Shown: in pieces, positions 24,700-31,612 of the stretch
Layout: the number at the start of each line of letters is the position of its first letter
How positions within the stretch are numbered: the first letter of the stretch is position 1
DNA from: Candidatus Saccharimonadota bacterium
GTDB taxonomy: Bacteria; Patescibacteriota; Saccharimonadia; Saccharimonadales; Saccharimonadaceae
Reading direction: 5' to 3'
Length of the DNA: 60,464 nucleotides
Assembly: GCA_017511925.1 (NCBI GenBank)
Contig: JAFWHS010000004.1
Coordinates: 1 to 60,464 of the forward strand
Translations under genes and position numbers: made by a program
Notes under the pieces: model-generated
What the model was told of the DNA's origin: nothing
Seen by the model: only the letters and a program-made list of their open reading frames with translations
Database searches by the model: none

Positions 24700-24940
24700 T
24701 GCCAGCCTTTTTTGCAAACTCATGAAGCTGAGCTTTACGACGTGAAGCGGTATTTTTCTTCAAAAGATCTTTCTTCACTGCTTTATCGTATTCAGATTGA
24801 GCTTTTGCAAGGCTCTTTGCACTTGGCTTAACCTTGAAAGCTTTAACAGCAGCTTTAATGTCTTTCTTGATTTCTACGTTGTGCTTCGTGCGTTTTGTCG
24901 CCTGACGGGCGGCCTTCTTAGCAGATTTGATTATCGGCAT
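24686..24940 (-). CDS. rpsT: 30S ribosomal protein bS20
   Basis: 84-aa basic protein that binds 16S rRNA early in assembly: MPIIKSAKKAARQATKRTKHNVEIKKDIKAAVKAF and the SEYDKAVKKDLLKKNTASRRKAQL end are typical. Start chosen at MPIIKSAKK; an upstream in-frame extension to 25021 has no counterpart in the family. AGGAA precedes the ATG. Confidence 0.95.
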   Translation of the reverse strand: MPIIKSAKKAARQATKRTKHNVEIKKDIKAAVKAFKVKPSAKSLAKAQSEYDKAVKKDLLKKNTASRRKAQLHEFAKKAGIKLA

Positions 24941-25061
24941 TTTCTTCCTATATAGATTAAAAATTAATGACTTTTGCTCATTATAACTCTTTTTACCGAA
25001 AAAGTAAAGGGGTATTGCCAAATCTAAGAGCTTATGCTAAGCTGTAATTAGAAAGGTAAAA

Positions 25062-26807
25062 ATGCCTGATCAAAATCAAACAGATAACATGACTACGCCA
25101 ACTGGTGTGCCTGTCGCCCCAGCTACCCCTGTATTGCCAGACGTTTCTGCGGACTCGGCATCAGATGCTGATGCTGCGCAAGAGTCAACAGCCCCAGCGG
25201 ATACTTCTGATACCGCCATTATGGCGGAAGTGGCTAGCAAGATTGCTGAGGCTCACAATATTTTGATCGCATTATCTTCTGATCCAACGGTAGACGAGCT
25301 GGCTACGGCCATCGGTCTTTCGCTTTGTCTAGATCGTGTAGGGAAGCGCGCTACGGCTATTTATTCCGGCAGTACTCCAAACGCACTTGAATTTTTAAAA
25401 CCAGATGAAATTTTTGAAGATTCAGCTGACACACTTCAAGATTTCGTGATCGCCCTAAACAAGGATAAAGCAGATCACCTCAGATATAAGCTGGATGGTG
25501 ATTATGTTAAAATTTTCATCACTCCTTATCGTAGTCGCATCGCTGAGGAAGATCTGGAATTTTCGTATGGTGACTTTAATATTGATTTAGTGCTTGCTCT
25601 CAATGTTGCTAATGGCATAGATCTCGATGCTGCTCTTCGTGAACATGGCCGCATCATGCACGATGCCGTAATTGTCGATATTACCACTGGCAATCCAGGC
25701 AAGCTCGGCGAAATTGAATGGAGTGACAAAAAATCCAGCTCTGTCGCGGAAATGATCTCAAACCTTCTCTTTAGTTTAGGTAAAAAACTAACCGTAGAAA
25801 AAGAAGAGGCCACGGCTTTTCTCACTGCCATTGTTGCTGCTACGGACCATTTCACAAAACCAAACACTACTCCTCGCACTATGCAGATAGCAGGAAAACT
25901 CATGGAGGCTGGTGCCGATCAACAGCTTGTTTCGCAAAATATTGCTATGGATACAGATAATCAGCTTTTCTCACTACCAGGTGATTTCTTTGGCAAAACA
26001 AAAGAAGAATCGGACGACGCCGCTCTCGATATTGATCATAAGTCTAATGCTGATGAGCCTAAAGAACAAGAGCCAAGCCAAGAGCCCGCCCCAGAACCAG
26101 AATCGGAACCAAATACAGAAGAAGATTCGCTCGCTGCAGATCTCAAAGCGGCTGAAGAAAGTTTAGCTAACGCTGCTGCGGAAACTACACCCGAAACAGT
26201 CCAAGAGCCGCTAAGGATAGACAGCGACGAAGGGTCAGGAGCCGAGTCTAGCTCTACAGGGGTTAATCTAACGCCTAGCCCTGAATTTACCGCTACTTCA
26301 GAGCCAGTACCGGCTAGCGACTTGGCTCCAGTAGAATCAGCCATTAAATCTGACTTCATTTCCAGCGTTAAACCAGAAAAAATTCTCGCCCCGTCTGAAG
26401 GTTTTAATCCAGACGCTAAAGACGAGGGAAGTAGTAAATACGGCCAAATGTTAGAAGAAGCACTCGCAGAGGCTAATGCTGCTGAGCCAGCGCCACTTCC
26501 GAACTACACTCCAGAGCCAGCACCCTCATCTCCATCGTCAAACCCTGCTAGCTCTATAGCTCCACCAGTTGCTACCGAACCAGAAATTAACGGAGTTCCA
26601 GAAATAAACTATATGCCAATGCCAGGCGATGAAATTCTACCTCCGCCCCCAACGCCACCTATAGATTTTGAAGCGCCAATGCCGGCAGCACCAGTTGTGC
26701 CGGAAGTAGAATCTGCTGTTCCTGAGCCAGCGCTTCAGGAGACTGCTCCTCAAGAAGCCCCACAACAGCCGACTAATCCGGGTGCTTTCAAGATTCCAGG
26801 CATGTAA
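25062..26807 (+). CDS. DHH-phosphoesterase-like protein with long acidic Pro/Ala/Glu-rich tail
   Basis: 581 aa. Residues about 55-295 resemble the NrnA/RecJ-like DHH fold (AEVASKIAEAHNILIALSSDPTVDELATAIGLSLCLDRVGKRATAIYSG; later HDAVIVDITTGNPGKLGEIEW and a DHFTKPNTTPRTMQIAGKLMEAGA region), but the metal-binding positions are changed: SSDPTVDELA stands where active proteins have H-x-x-P-D-x-D. From about 320 the protein is low-complexity, rich in Glu, Pro, Ala and Ser. Probably a non-catalytic or altered derivative. GAAAGG precedes the ATG. Unknown role. Confidence 0.65.
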   Translation: MPDQNQTDNMTTPTGVPVAPATPVLPDVSADSASDADAAQESTAPADTSDTAIMAEVASKIAEAHNILIALSSDPTVDELATAIGLSLCLDRVGKRATAIYSGSTPNALEFLKPDEIFEDSADTLQDFVIALNKDKADHLRYKLDGDYVKIFITPYRSRIAEEDLEFSYGDFNIDLVLALNVANGIDLDAALREHGRIMHDAVIVDITTGNPGKLGEIEWSDKKSSSVAEMISNLLFSLGKKLTVEKEEATAFLTAIVAATDHFTKPNTTPRTMQIAGKLMEAGADQQLVSQNIAMDTDNQLFSLPGDFFGKTKEESDDAALDIDHKSNADEPKEQEPSQEPAPEPESEPNTEEDSLAADLKAAEESLANAAAETTPETVQEPLRIDSDEGSGAESSSTGVNLTPSPEFTATSEPVPASDLAPVESAIKSDFISSVKPEKILAPSEGFNPDAKDEGSSKYGQMLEEALAEANAAEPAPLPNYTPEPAPSSPSSNPASSIAPPVATEPEINGVPEINYMPMPGDEILPPPPTPPIDFEAPMPAAPVVPEVESAVPEPALQETAPQEAPQQPTNPGAFKIPGM

Positions 26808-26850
26808 TATATTGCTTTTTCGTCAAAAGTGCGCTATAATAGCAAATAGT

Positions 26851-26927
26851 GGATTCGTAGCTCAGTTGGTTAGAGCGCTGCCCTGTCACGGCAGAGGTCG
26901 CGAGTTCGAGTCTCGTCGGATCCGCCA
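26851..26927 (+). tRNA. tRNA-Asp (GUC), integration target
   Basis: Acceptor GGATTCG pairs with CGGATCC (one G-U), anticodon loop CTGTCAC (GUC at 26885-26887), T-arm GCGAG-TTCGAGT-CTCGT, discriminator G, CCA at 26925-26927. TATAAT lies at 26835-26840. The integrated element begins immediately after the CCA, and its integrase gene reads into this tRNA from the other strand. Confidence 0.96.
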
Positions 26928-28480
26928 AGCGTAACAAAATCGTTACATAAAATACTAGCGAATGGCTCTTTACAGAGGACATTCGTTATTTTTTTGCCAT
27001 CGAATTCGAGGTTCGAGAAAATATTTCTTACAATTAAATCTTTTTGAACTATGGAACCTTTCGAATAATTTTCTGATAATTCTTGAACCAAAGTATTAAA
27101 CCATTCACGACTGACTGTTTTGCTCGAGGTTCTTCTCAATTTTTCCTCATTTTCCTTTATCGTATTATTATTTTTCTCGATTTCGTCTAGCCTATTCGTT
27201 ATCCTTACTTGTATAATTTCTTTCATTCGTTGGTCTCTAACCGCACTTAATTCTTTTGTGTCTTCACTACACTTTTCTTCCAGCCATTTGTTTCTAACCA
27301 TAAGCCCCGTATTTGCGTTTCTAAGGGCTTTCTTTTGGACAGACGACAATTCCTTCGTCTCATTCAGATAAACGTCGTAGGCGTCGTTTGAGAGCCTTTT
27401 AGCAACATTTTCTAGCACCTTCTCAATGGCATTTGTTACTGTAACTCCTTTTATGTCTCTTGGGGTATGGGGGCAGTCCTTATTCTTGCATTTAAAATAA
27501 ACATAATACACACCTCTCGCACTCCGAGCCTTATATACCGCCATTGGTCTCGGGTCATGACACGTTCCGCAATAAATACAATCTCTGAAAGGCAAAAATT
27601 GCGAACGTATTTTTCCATCTCCTCTCGTAGCAGAGCGATTCCTTTCTTGAACTATAGCAAAAGTTCTCTCGTCAGTTACGGCTTGAAAATCTGGGAGTAT
27701 CTTTCTCAAATCAACCGTTTGGTCTGCTTGAACGGCAATACCAAAGTAGAAACTGTCATTGAACATTCTCGTTAAGGCTGGTTTATTCAAAACTCGAGGA
27801 ACATAACTACCATCTTTTTGCCTCTCTGAATAATTATTATTTTTCAAAAACTCGATTATTTCTTCGAACGTTTTTCCGTCGGCTCGCATTCTCCAAGCCT
27901 CTTGTATCAGACCAAAGTTGTTATTGTGTTCGTCAGGGAAGTAATAGCCACCCTCTTGTACATAGCCATTTTTATGGTAACCACCGAGACCACCCTCACT
28001 AAACTTTTTGCGTATTCCACGTTTAGCCTTTTGTGACAAATCTTCAGAGTAATGCGCTGCGACAGCGAACAAGATATTTAGCGAGAGCCTTCCCGCTGGA
28101 CTATTGTCAAAAGAGAACGTGCAGAACTCCAGTTCTTTTAATCTCTCCATCTCAAGCAAGTCCATAATTATACTTGCGTCTCTCATATTACGAGCCAAAC
28201 GGTCAGGGTGCCAAGTTATTATTCCGTCAATCTCGCCATTTCTTACACGCTTTACCAACTCTTTAAACATTGGTCTTTTGCCGTAGGTTTTGGCAGATTT
28301 TCTCTCTGTTATTGGCTCGCCAACAACCATTAAGCCCTTGTTTCGGGCGAGTTCCATACAGTCGCTAACTTGGTCTTTTATTGACCGTTGTTGCTTTTCG
28401 CTCCCCTCAGTCGATTTTCTAGCATAAATAGCAAATCGTAAGGGCTTTTCTAACCCTGTAAAACTTTGATTTCGTTCCAT
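26870..28480 (-). CDS. large serine recombinase (integrase of the tRNA-Asp element)
   Basis: 536-aa integrase/excisionase. Resolvase domain with YARKSTEGSEKQQRSIKDQ (catalytic Ser in RKS, near 20) and DGIITWHPDRLARN; the recombinase domain starts near 190 (FGLIQEAWRMRADGKTFEEIIEFL); a zinc beta-ribbon follows (CIYCGTCHD ... CKNKDCPH), then a coiled coil (LDEIEKNNNTIKENEEKLRR). The last 16 residues (SDETRTRDLCRDRAAL) are encoded by antisense tRNA-Asp. In the circular form, joining at CCGCCA would replace them with 54 residues encoded at the other end. TGA-TATAAT lies about 33 nt upstream of the ATG. Confidence 0.93.
   Translation of the reverse strand: MERNQSFTGLEKPLRFAIYARKSTEGSEKQQRSIKDQVSDCMELARNKGLMVVGEPITERKSAKTYGKRPMFKELVKRVRNGEIDGIITWHPDRLARNMRDASIIMDLLEMERLKELEFCTFSFDNSPAGRLSLNILFAVAAHYSEDLSQKAKRGIRKKFSEGGLGGYHKNGYVQEGGYYFPDEHNNNFGLIQEAWRMRADGKTFEEIIEFLKNNNYSERQKDGSYVPRVLNKPALTRMFNDSFYFGIAVQADQTVDLRKILPDFQAVTDERTFAIVQERNRSATRGDGKIRSQFLPFRDCIYCGTCHDPRPMAVYKARSARGVYYVYFKCKNKDCPHTPRDIKGVTVTNAIEKVLENVAKRLSNDAYDVYLNETKELSSVQKKALRNANTGLMVRNKWLEEKCSEDTKELSAVRDQRMKEIIQVRITNRLDEIEKNNNTIKENEEKLRRTSSKTVSREWFNTLVQELSENYSKGSIVQKDLIVRNIFSNLEFDGKKITNVLCKEPFASILCNDFVTLGGSDETRTRDLCRDRAAL
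26922..26927. other. attL core CCGCCA (tRNA-Asp 3' end)
   Basis: The last six bases of tRNA-Asp recur at the far end of the element (31263-31268) and are the only shared sequence at the two borders. Serine integrases need only a short common core, so the exact crossover dinucleotide lies within these six bases. Confidence 0.62.
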
Positions 28481-28562
28481 AGTTCAATTTTTCCGTTTTA
28501 TATTCACAATTATATCACAAAATGAAAAATAATGCTAGTTTCTCGAACTTTTTTGACAGAGG

Positions 28563-28880
28563 CTAACAGTATCTCTTGTTCTTGTCGCAACGGTTTATCT
28601 GCCACGCCCCACCACGGGTTTTTGGTCCAGTTCCAAAATACTTTTTGTCGTCCAAATAAAAATACCTATATTTATGCCCGTAAAAACTCTCTACTACCCC
28701 ATATAAGTCCATAATTTCCAACAAGCGATACATTTTCTCCTGGTCATTTTCGTAATGGCAACAATATTCGTGTGGGGCAGTTTTCTCGTATGTTTTTGCA
28801 CTTCGCCATTTTAGGTTCGCCACAATTTTCCTAGCGTCAGTATAATCTCGAGTCCGTTTGCCTTCGTCTATCGGGAACAT
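28563..28880 (-). CDS. hypothetical protein of the integrated element
   Basis: 105-aa soluble protein rich in Tyr, Lys and Arg. WRSAKTYEKTAPHEYCCHY ... VVESFYGHKYRYFYLDDKKYFGTGPKTRGG resembles a widespread uncharacterised phage/mobile-element family with a PHEY motif and a tyrosine-rich end; that resemblance is from memory and weak. Start chosen at MFPIDEG (28880) behind AAAGGAGAGG; the longer frame starts upstream of the terminator at 28911-28930. Lies between the FtsK-gamma gene and the integrase. Confidence 0.6.
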   Translation of the reverse strand: MFPIDEGKRTRDYTDARKIVANLKWRSAKTYEKTAPHEYCCHYENDQEKMYRLLEIMDLYGVVESFYGHKYRYFYLDDKKYFGTGPKTRGGAWQINRCDKNKRYC

Positions 28881-28910
28881 TCCTCTCCTTTCATTATTTT
28901 TTGACATCAT

Positions 28911-28930
28911 AAAACCACCCATTCGGGTGG
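28911..28930 (-). terminator. intrinsic terminator after the zinc-ribbon/FtsK-gamma gene
   Basis: CCACCC-GAAT-GGGTGG followed by TTTT on the minus strand, starting 9 nt after the stop codon of the upstream gene. Confidence 0.75.
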
Positions 28931-28938
28931 CTCTATGT

Positions 28939-29478
28939 CTATTTCTTATTTGCCAGTTGGTCAAACTCCTCTAGGCTATTTATCAGGACATTTCTCGGTT
29001 TGTTTGAGTTATTTGGCGGTTCAATTACTCCTATATCAGCAAGCCACGTTCCTAAACTCGTAACATAGTTATGACCTCTACCGAGATAAGTTTGCAGTAG
29101 GGCGGTCGAGAACTTCTTTTTCTTGATACATATCTCAACTGCTTTTCTAGTGGTCGGGTCATTCGAACTAAAATTAAGTTCTTCGCCAGAAGATGAAGAA
29201 GCAGACTTAAATGCTGACCCATTAAATAGCCATTTTCCTCCAGAAAAACCACAATTTTGACAAATAAATACGGTTTTTGAACCTATTTTGGTTTCTTCCT
29301 CTCCTCGACGTTTTCGGATAAATAGATTTGACATACCCAATGTGCCAACGGCTAGCATTGAGCGTCCAGCATTATGCGCTTTCGCACCGATACCATTGCT
29401 ATAATTTTTCGTTTTCATTCCAGTTGTGACCATCTGAACTGTCACATTTTCACTTCCACATTTAGGACATTGAACCAT
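28939..29478 (-). CDS. zinc-ribbon protein with C-terminal FtsK-gamma-like winged helix
   Basis: 179 aa. N-terminal zinc ribbon split by a Gly/Ala-rich insert: CPKCGSENV (residues 4-12) and CQNCGFSGG (near 73). The C-terminal 65 residues, NDPTTRKAVEICIKKKKFSTALLQTYLGRGHNYVTSLGTWLADIGVIEPPNNSNKPRNVLI, match the FtsK gamma domain pattern (DP-x-x-x-x-A-V-x-x-x-x-x-x-x-x-S-T-x-x-L-Q-x-x-L, then L-x-x-x-G-I-x-x-P....K-P-R-x-V-L). In FtsK this winged helix reads KOPS/SRS DNA and activates XerD. Here there is no translocase motor. A DNA-binding role on the element is inferred. GGAG precedes the ATG. Confidence 0.72.
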   Translation of the reverse strand: MVQCPKCGSENVTVQMVTTGMKTKNYSNGIGAKAHNAGRSMLAVGTLGMSNLFIRKRRGEEETKIGSKTVFICQNCGFSGGKWLFNGSAFKSASSSSGEELNFSSNDPTTRKAVEICIKKKKFSTALLQTYLGRGHNYVTSLGTWLADIGVIEPPNNSNKPRNVLINSLEEFDQLANKK

Positions 29479-29488
29479 CTCTTACTCC

Positions 29489-30100
29489 TTATAATTTAAC
29501 AATAACCGTCTTTAGGAGAGAGGCTTTATATTGCAGTTCTAGTCCATTGTCTCCTTTAGGAACTTCAAAAATCAGAGACCCAGACGTCTTGCCACCACTA
29601 GCAAGTTCTATCGAACTATCAAAGGCGTCATCTAACATTGCCGTCGCCGTAAAACTATAAGTATCTATAACCCCGTCACTATCTTGTATTTTCCAGTCCC
29701 CAGCAGAGAAGTATCTTTTCGCGTTCGAAGTGTTGGCAACGCTGATATTAACTTTTATGTATTCTTTGCCATCTTTAGGTGTAACGTAGGGATTTCCAGT
29801 TGAATAATCTCTTTGGATTGAGACGATTGATACAGTTTGATTTTTCAGGGTAATTGTATCGCCAACTCTATATGTATCAGTGCTCGTTTCTGTTTCTTCT
29901 GTCTCCGTTGTCTCTTCGGGCTGCTCTTGTGATTGATTATTACTGTTTGGCTGTTGTGTTTGAGGCGTTTTACCATTAGAGCCAATAGCCCCAATAATTA
30001 GAAGAACGACGACGATAACGACCCAAAACCACCATTGCTTATAAACTGGTTTTTTAGTTGTCGCCACAGGCTTTGCCTTTGGCTTGGTCTTTGTGCTCAT
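29489..30100 (-). CDS. membrane-anchored DUF4352 protein
   Basis: 203 aa: basic N-terminus (MSTKTKPKAKPVATTKKPVYK), one TM helix (WWFWVVIVVVLLIIGAIG, about 23-40), a Gln/Glu/Thr-rich linker (EQPEETTETEETETSTD) and an Ig-like DUF4352 domain (YRVGDTITLKNQTVSIVSIQRD ... GKEYIKVNISVANTSNAKRYFSAGDWKIQDSDG ... GGKTSGSLIFEVPKG). DUF4352 proteins are displayed outside the membrane; some mediate immunity to superinfection, but no role is shown here. Start set by GGAGGAAGA in front of ATG 30100. Preceded by structured leader RNA D. Confidence 0.82.
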   Translation of the reverse strand: MSTKTKPKAKPVATTKKPVYKQWWFWVVIVVVLLIIGAIGSNGKTPQTQQPNSNNQSQEQPEETTETEETETSTDTYRVGDTITLKNQTVSIVSIQRDYSTGNPYVTPKDGKEYIKVNISVANTSNAKRYFSAGDWKIQDSDGVIDTYSFTATAMLDDAFDSSIELASGGKTSGSLIFEVPKGDNGLELQYKASLLKTVIVKL

Positions 30101-30164
30101 TCTTCCTCCTATGGAACTATTATTTTTAATATACACTCCGTCGCTTTGTCCCTTAAAACCAAAT

Positions 30165-30304
30165 GGAACACTCGCTAGGAGTGTTCGAAGTTCCATTTTC
30201 TACAGCAAGCGGTTAAGCCGACTGGAGCGAGTGCTCCACAAGGGACTTAACTCTTTGCTTACCTCGTCGGGGGTAAACTTGTTGTAGAGTTGGGACTTCG
30301 AACA
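30165..30304 (-). ncRNA. structured 5' leader RNA D with 12-bp pseudoknot (on the mobile element)
   Basis: Minus-strand transcript from TGT-TATAAT (plus 30310-30318). Outer stem 30295-30304 with 30182-30191 (10 bp, perfect), second stem CTACAACAAG / CTTGCTGTAG, and within it CCGAC/GTCGG and GTTAAG/CTTAAC interleaved. The loop hairpin element GGAGCACTCGCT (plus 30226-30237) is complementary to AGCGAGTGTTCC (plus 30165-30176, one G-U), which directly follows the outer stem. Same order of elements as leaders A, B and C. The DUF4352 start is 65 nt downstream. Confidence 0.66.
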
Positions 30305-30309
30305 GTTCA

Positions 30310-30318
30310 ATTATAACA
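30310..30318 (-). promoter_or_regulatory. extended -10 for leader RNA D
   Basis: Minus-strand TGT-TATAAT; 5 nt separate it from the first base of the outer stem of leader RNA D. Confidence 0.6.
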
Positions 30319-30365
30319 CACTTTGCTTATGATTACCAGCGAGCCACTCTTCGGCCAGTAGATGT

Positions 30366-30830
30366 CTATGGGGCGTAGGCTTTGGTTGGGCGTCCCTCTA
30401 CTCGGTTGGTTATTTCTTTTACGTGTTTAAGGCTATCGAAACCTAACCAAACAGTAATAAGGGAACTTTCTTCAACTATCGTATGGTCTTCATATGGGTA
30501 ATCATCAAGGTTTTCTCCGTCCTCCAACCTTATGGCACGATACCTTTTGCCCAATGCTATAAACTCTCGTTTTTCCATAGCCCAATATCGCCTATATTGA
30601 TATGAGGCAGTCATTCTTTTGTCCCAGCCTCCGCCCTCTCTTCTATTTTCTGGGTGAAAATCAAAACCACCAGTAGTTCTTGTCCCTCTAACAAACTTGC
30701 CCTTACTATCTCGCAGAGAACCATCACTGGCTATCTTGTAGCGTTTATCTTGATAATTCAATAATCGGTCGGCGTCTATCGCCATTCGTTCGGCAACAGA
30801 GGGGTGACTACTTCTTTTTGCAGTACACAT
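30366..30830 (-). CDS. hypothetical protein of the integrated element
   Basis: 154-aa basic, soluble protein of unknown function. ERMAIDADRLLNYQDKRYKIASDGSLRDSKGKFVRGTRTTGGFDFHPENRR is reminiscent of short phage proteins with a G-x-F-x-x-G-x-x-x-x-x-N-x-x motif, and TIVEESSLITVWLGFDS resembles a motif in uncharacterised phage proteins; both are weak. AGAGGAGG lies 11 nt before the ATG. It overlaps the upstream gene by 23 nt, so the two are translated from one mRNA. Confidence 0.55.
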   Translation of the reverse strand: MCTAKRSSHPSVAERMAIDADRLLNYQDKRYKIASDGSLRDSKGKFVRGTRTTGGFDFHPENRREGGGWDKRMTASYQYRRYWAMEKREFIALGKRYRAIRLEDGENLDDYPYEDHTIVEESSLITVWLGFDSLKHVKEITNRVEGRPTKAYAP

Positions 30831-31107
30831 TGAAAAGATTGCCTCCTCTCAACTCTTTCTGCATTTGTTTTACGGGTTCGGTAATAGATATGTATATATT
30901 CGAGTCTCGCTGGCGTAAGTCAAGGTTGATAATACCTTGGTCTTCGGCAGTATCAATTTCAAGACGTATTTCATTGCCATCACTATCTGTAAAAGTATCA
31001 CTCCCACCGCCATTCGTGGCTATATCATCTAGAATATTGACCAACTCGCTCAGGCTCTTATTGAGTGCTTTTCTTTTTTCGGATAAAGTCGTTTCGTTAT
31101 AGTTCAT
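30808..31107 (-). CDS. hypothetical protein, first gene of the integrated element
   Basis: 99-aa protein, no family recognised. N-terminal helix (TLSEKRKALNKSLSELVNILDDIATN), then a beta-rich half (SDTFTDSDGNEIRLEIDTAEDQGIINLDLRQRDSNIYISI). Good Shine-Dalgarno AAGGGAGGAG 9 nt before the ATG. Its start overlaps, in another frame, the stop of the severed integrase 3' end (31097-31268), so in the circular form it would be coupled to the integrase gene. Confidence 0.58.
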   Translation of the reverse strand: MNYNETTLSEKRKALNKSLSELVNILDDIATNGGGSDTFTDSDGNEIRLEIDTAEDQGIINLDLRQRDSNIYISITEPVKQMQKELRGGNLFNVYCKKK

Positions 31108-31268
31108 AGTTGATGGCTCCTCCCTTATATTTTATCATATCTTCGTGCCGTCCGCAGGCTATATCAGATAAGAGTTGTCTAAATCGTCTTAATTTCTCCA
31201 TAACGTCGGCAATTGGCAATATATTAGCAGTTTCGTGGGGTTCAATTTGTGTTTCACAAGCACCGCCA
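31097..31268 (-). pseudogene. severed 3' end of the integrase gene (attP-distal fragment)
   Basis: Reading the minus strand from the CCGCCA border gives an uninterrupted frame to the TAA at 31097-31099. It begins GACETQIEPHETANILPIAD and continues with a basic helix (MEKLRRFRQLLSDI). This frame is the exact continuation of the integrase frame once the element ends are joined at CCGCCA. It has no ribosome-binding site of its own. In the integrated state it is detached from its gene. Confidence 0.65.
31263..31268. other. attR core CCGCCA
   Basis: Six bases equal to the 3' end of tRNA-Asp. To the right lies host sequence with a terminator; to the left, the minus-strand frame that completes the integrase. 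Confidence 0.62.
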
Positions 31269-31273
31269 CGTAT

Positions 31274-31293
31274 AAAGCCCTAGGGGCTTTTTT
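31274..31293 (+). terminator. intrinsic terminator, probably native to tRNA-Asp
   Basis: AAAGCCC-TA-GGGGCTTT followed by further T. Without the element it would lie 6 nt behind the tRNA-Asp CCA, where a tRNA terminator is expected. The insertion has moved it 4.3 kb away. Confidence 0.7.
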
Positions 31294-31337
31294 CATACTT
31301 GCTACTTTACTCTATCTGTGATATAATACATCCCAGT

Positions 31338-31556
31338 ATGGCTATTAAAGTTACTAGAAAAGATCAAGGCGAGGCAAACGAGAATATTATCCGCCGTTTC
31401 AATCGCAAAGTCCTTCAGAGTGGTATCATGCCTTTGAAGAAGTCGCAAATGCGCTTTAGTAAACCTATTTCTAAGCGCGAACGCCGCCTCAAAGCCATTA
31501 TCCGCGAAGCTCGGAAGGCTGAAAAAACCGAGCGCATCAAGCTTGGTCTCAAATAA
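31338..31556 (+). CDS. rpsU: 30S ribosomal protein bS21
   Basis: 72-aa very basic protein of the 30S platform: MAIKVTRKDQGEANENIIRRFNRKVLQSG...SKRERRLKAIIREARK. Start at 31338 is fixed by TGA-TATAAT ending 10 nt upstream (31322-31327); the longer frame from 31299 would begin before the promoter. No Shine-Dalgarno fits in the short leader. A terminator follows the stop. Confidence 0.93.
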   Translation: MAIKVTRKDQGEANENIIRRFNRKVLQSGIMPLKKSQMRFSKPISKRERRLKAIIREARKAEKTERIKLGLK

Positions 31557-31584
31557 TAAAATCTCCCCCAGCGGGAGATTTTAT
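31556..31584 (+). terminator. intrinsic terminator of rpsU
   Basis: ATAAAATCTCCC / GGGAGATTTTAT stem (12 bp) with a CCAGC loop right after the rpsU stop; T-rich right arm. Confidence 0.85.
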
Positions 31585-31612
31585 TATGATATAATGAACC
31601 AAAAGGAGAAAC

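Larger units (their letters stand above)
26928..31268 (-). mobile_element. 4.3-kb integrative element in tRNA-Asp with serine integrase
   Basis: Bounded by CCGCCA at both sides. All six genes lie on the minus strand: two small unknowns, a DUF4352 lipoprotein-like gene, a zinc-ribbon/FtsK-gamma protein, a small unknown and the integrase. Host sequence resumes with a terminator hairpin (31274-31293) that probably belonged directly behind tRNA-Asp, then rpsU. No relaxase, replication protein or capsid gene is seen, so it would need helper functions to move between cells. Joining the ends restores a continuous integrase frame, which supports the borders. Confidence 0.78.

Noticed and set aside
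24941-25021. 27-residue N-terminal extension of bS20
   Set aside because: bS20 begins M-P/A-x-x-K-S-A-x-K; the extension has no match to the family and no start signals.
30165-30304. Reading the 30.2-kb inverted repeats as a rolling-circle origin or as a self-cleaving ribozyme
   Set aside because: No Rep gene on the element, and I could not fit the hammerhead (CTGANGA...GAAA) or HDV cores. The promoter position and the match to three other leaders favour a leader RNA.
30899-30909. 11-nt match (TTCGAGTCTCG) to the tRNA-Asp T-arm, a possible attR
   Set aside because: It lies inside a coding gene of the element, and joining there leaves no continuous integrase frame. The CCGCCA border at 31263-31268 restores the frame and puts a terminator behind the tRNA.
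31099-31203. Possible small gene starting at the minus-strand ATG near 31202
   Set aside because: No ribosome-binding site, and its frame is the exact continuation of the integrase frame across the joined ends. It is better explained as the severed integrase 3' end.
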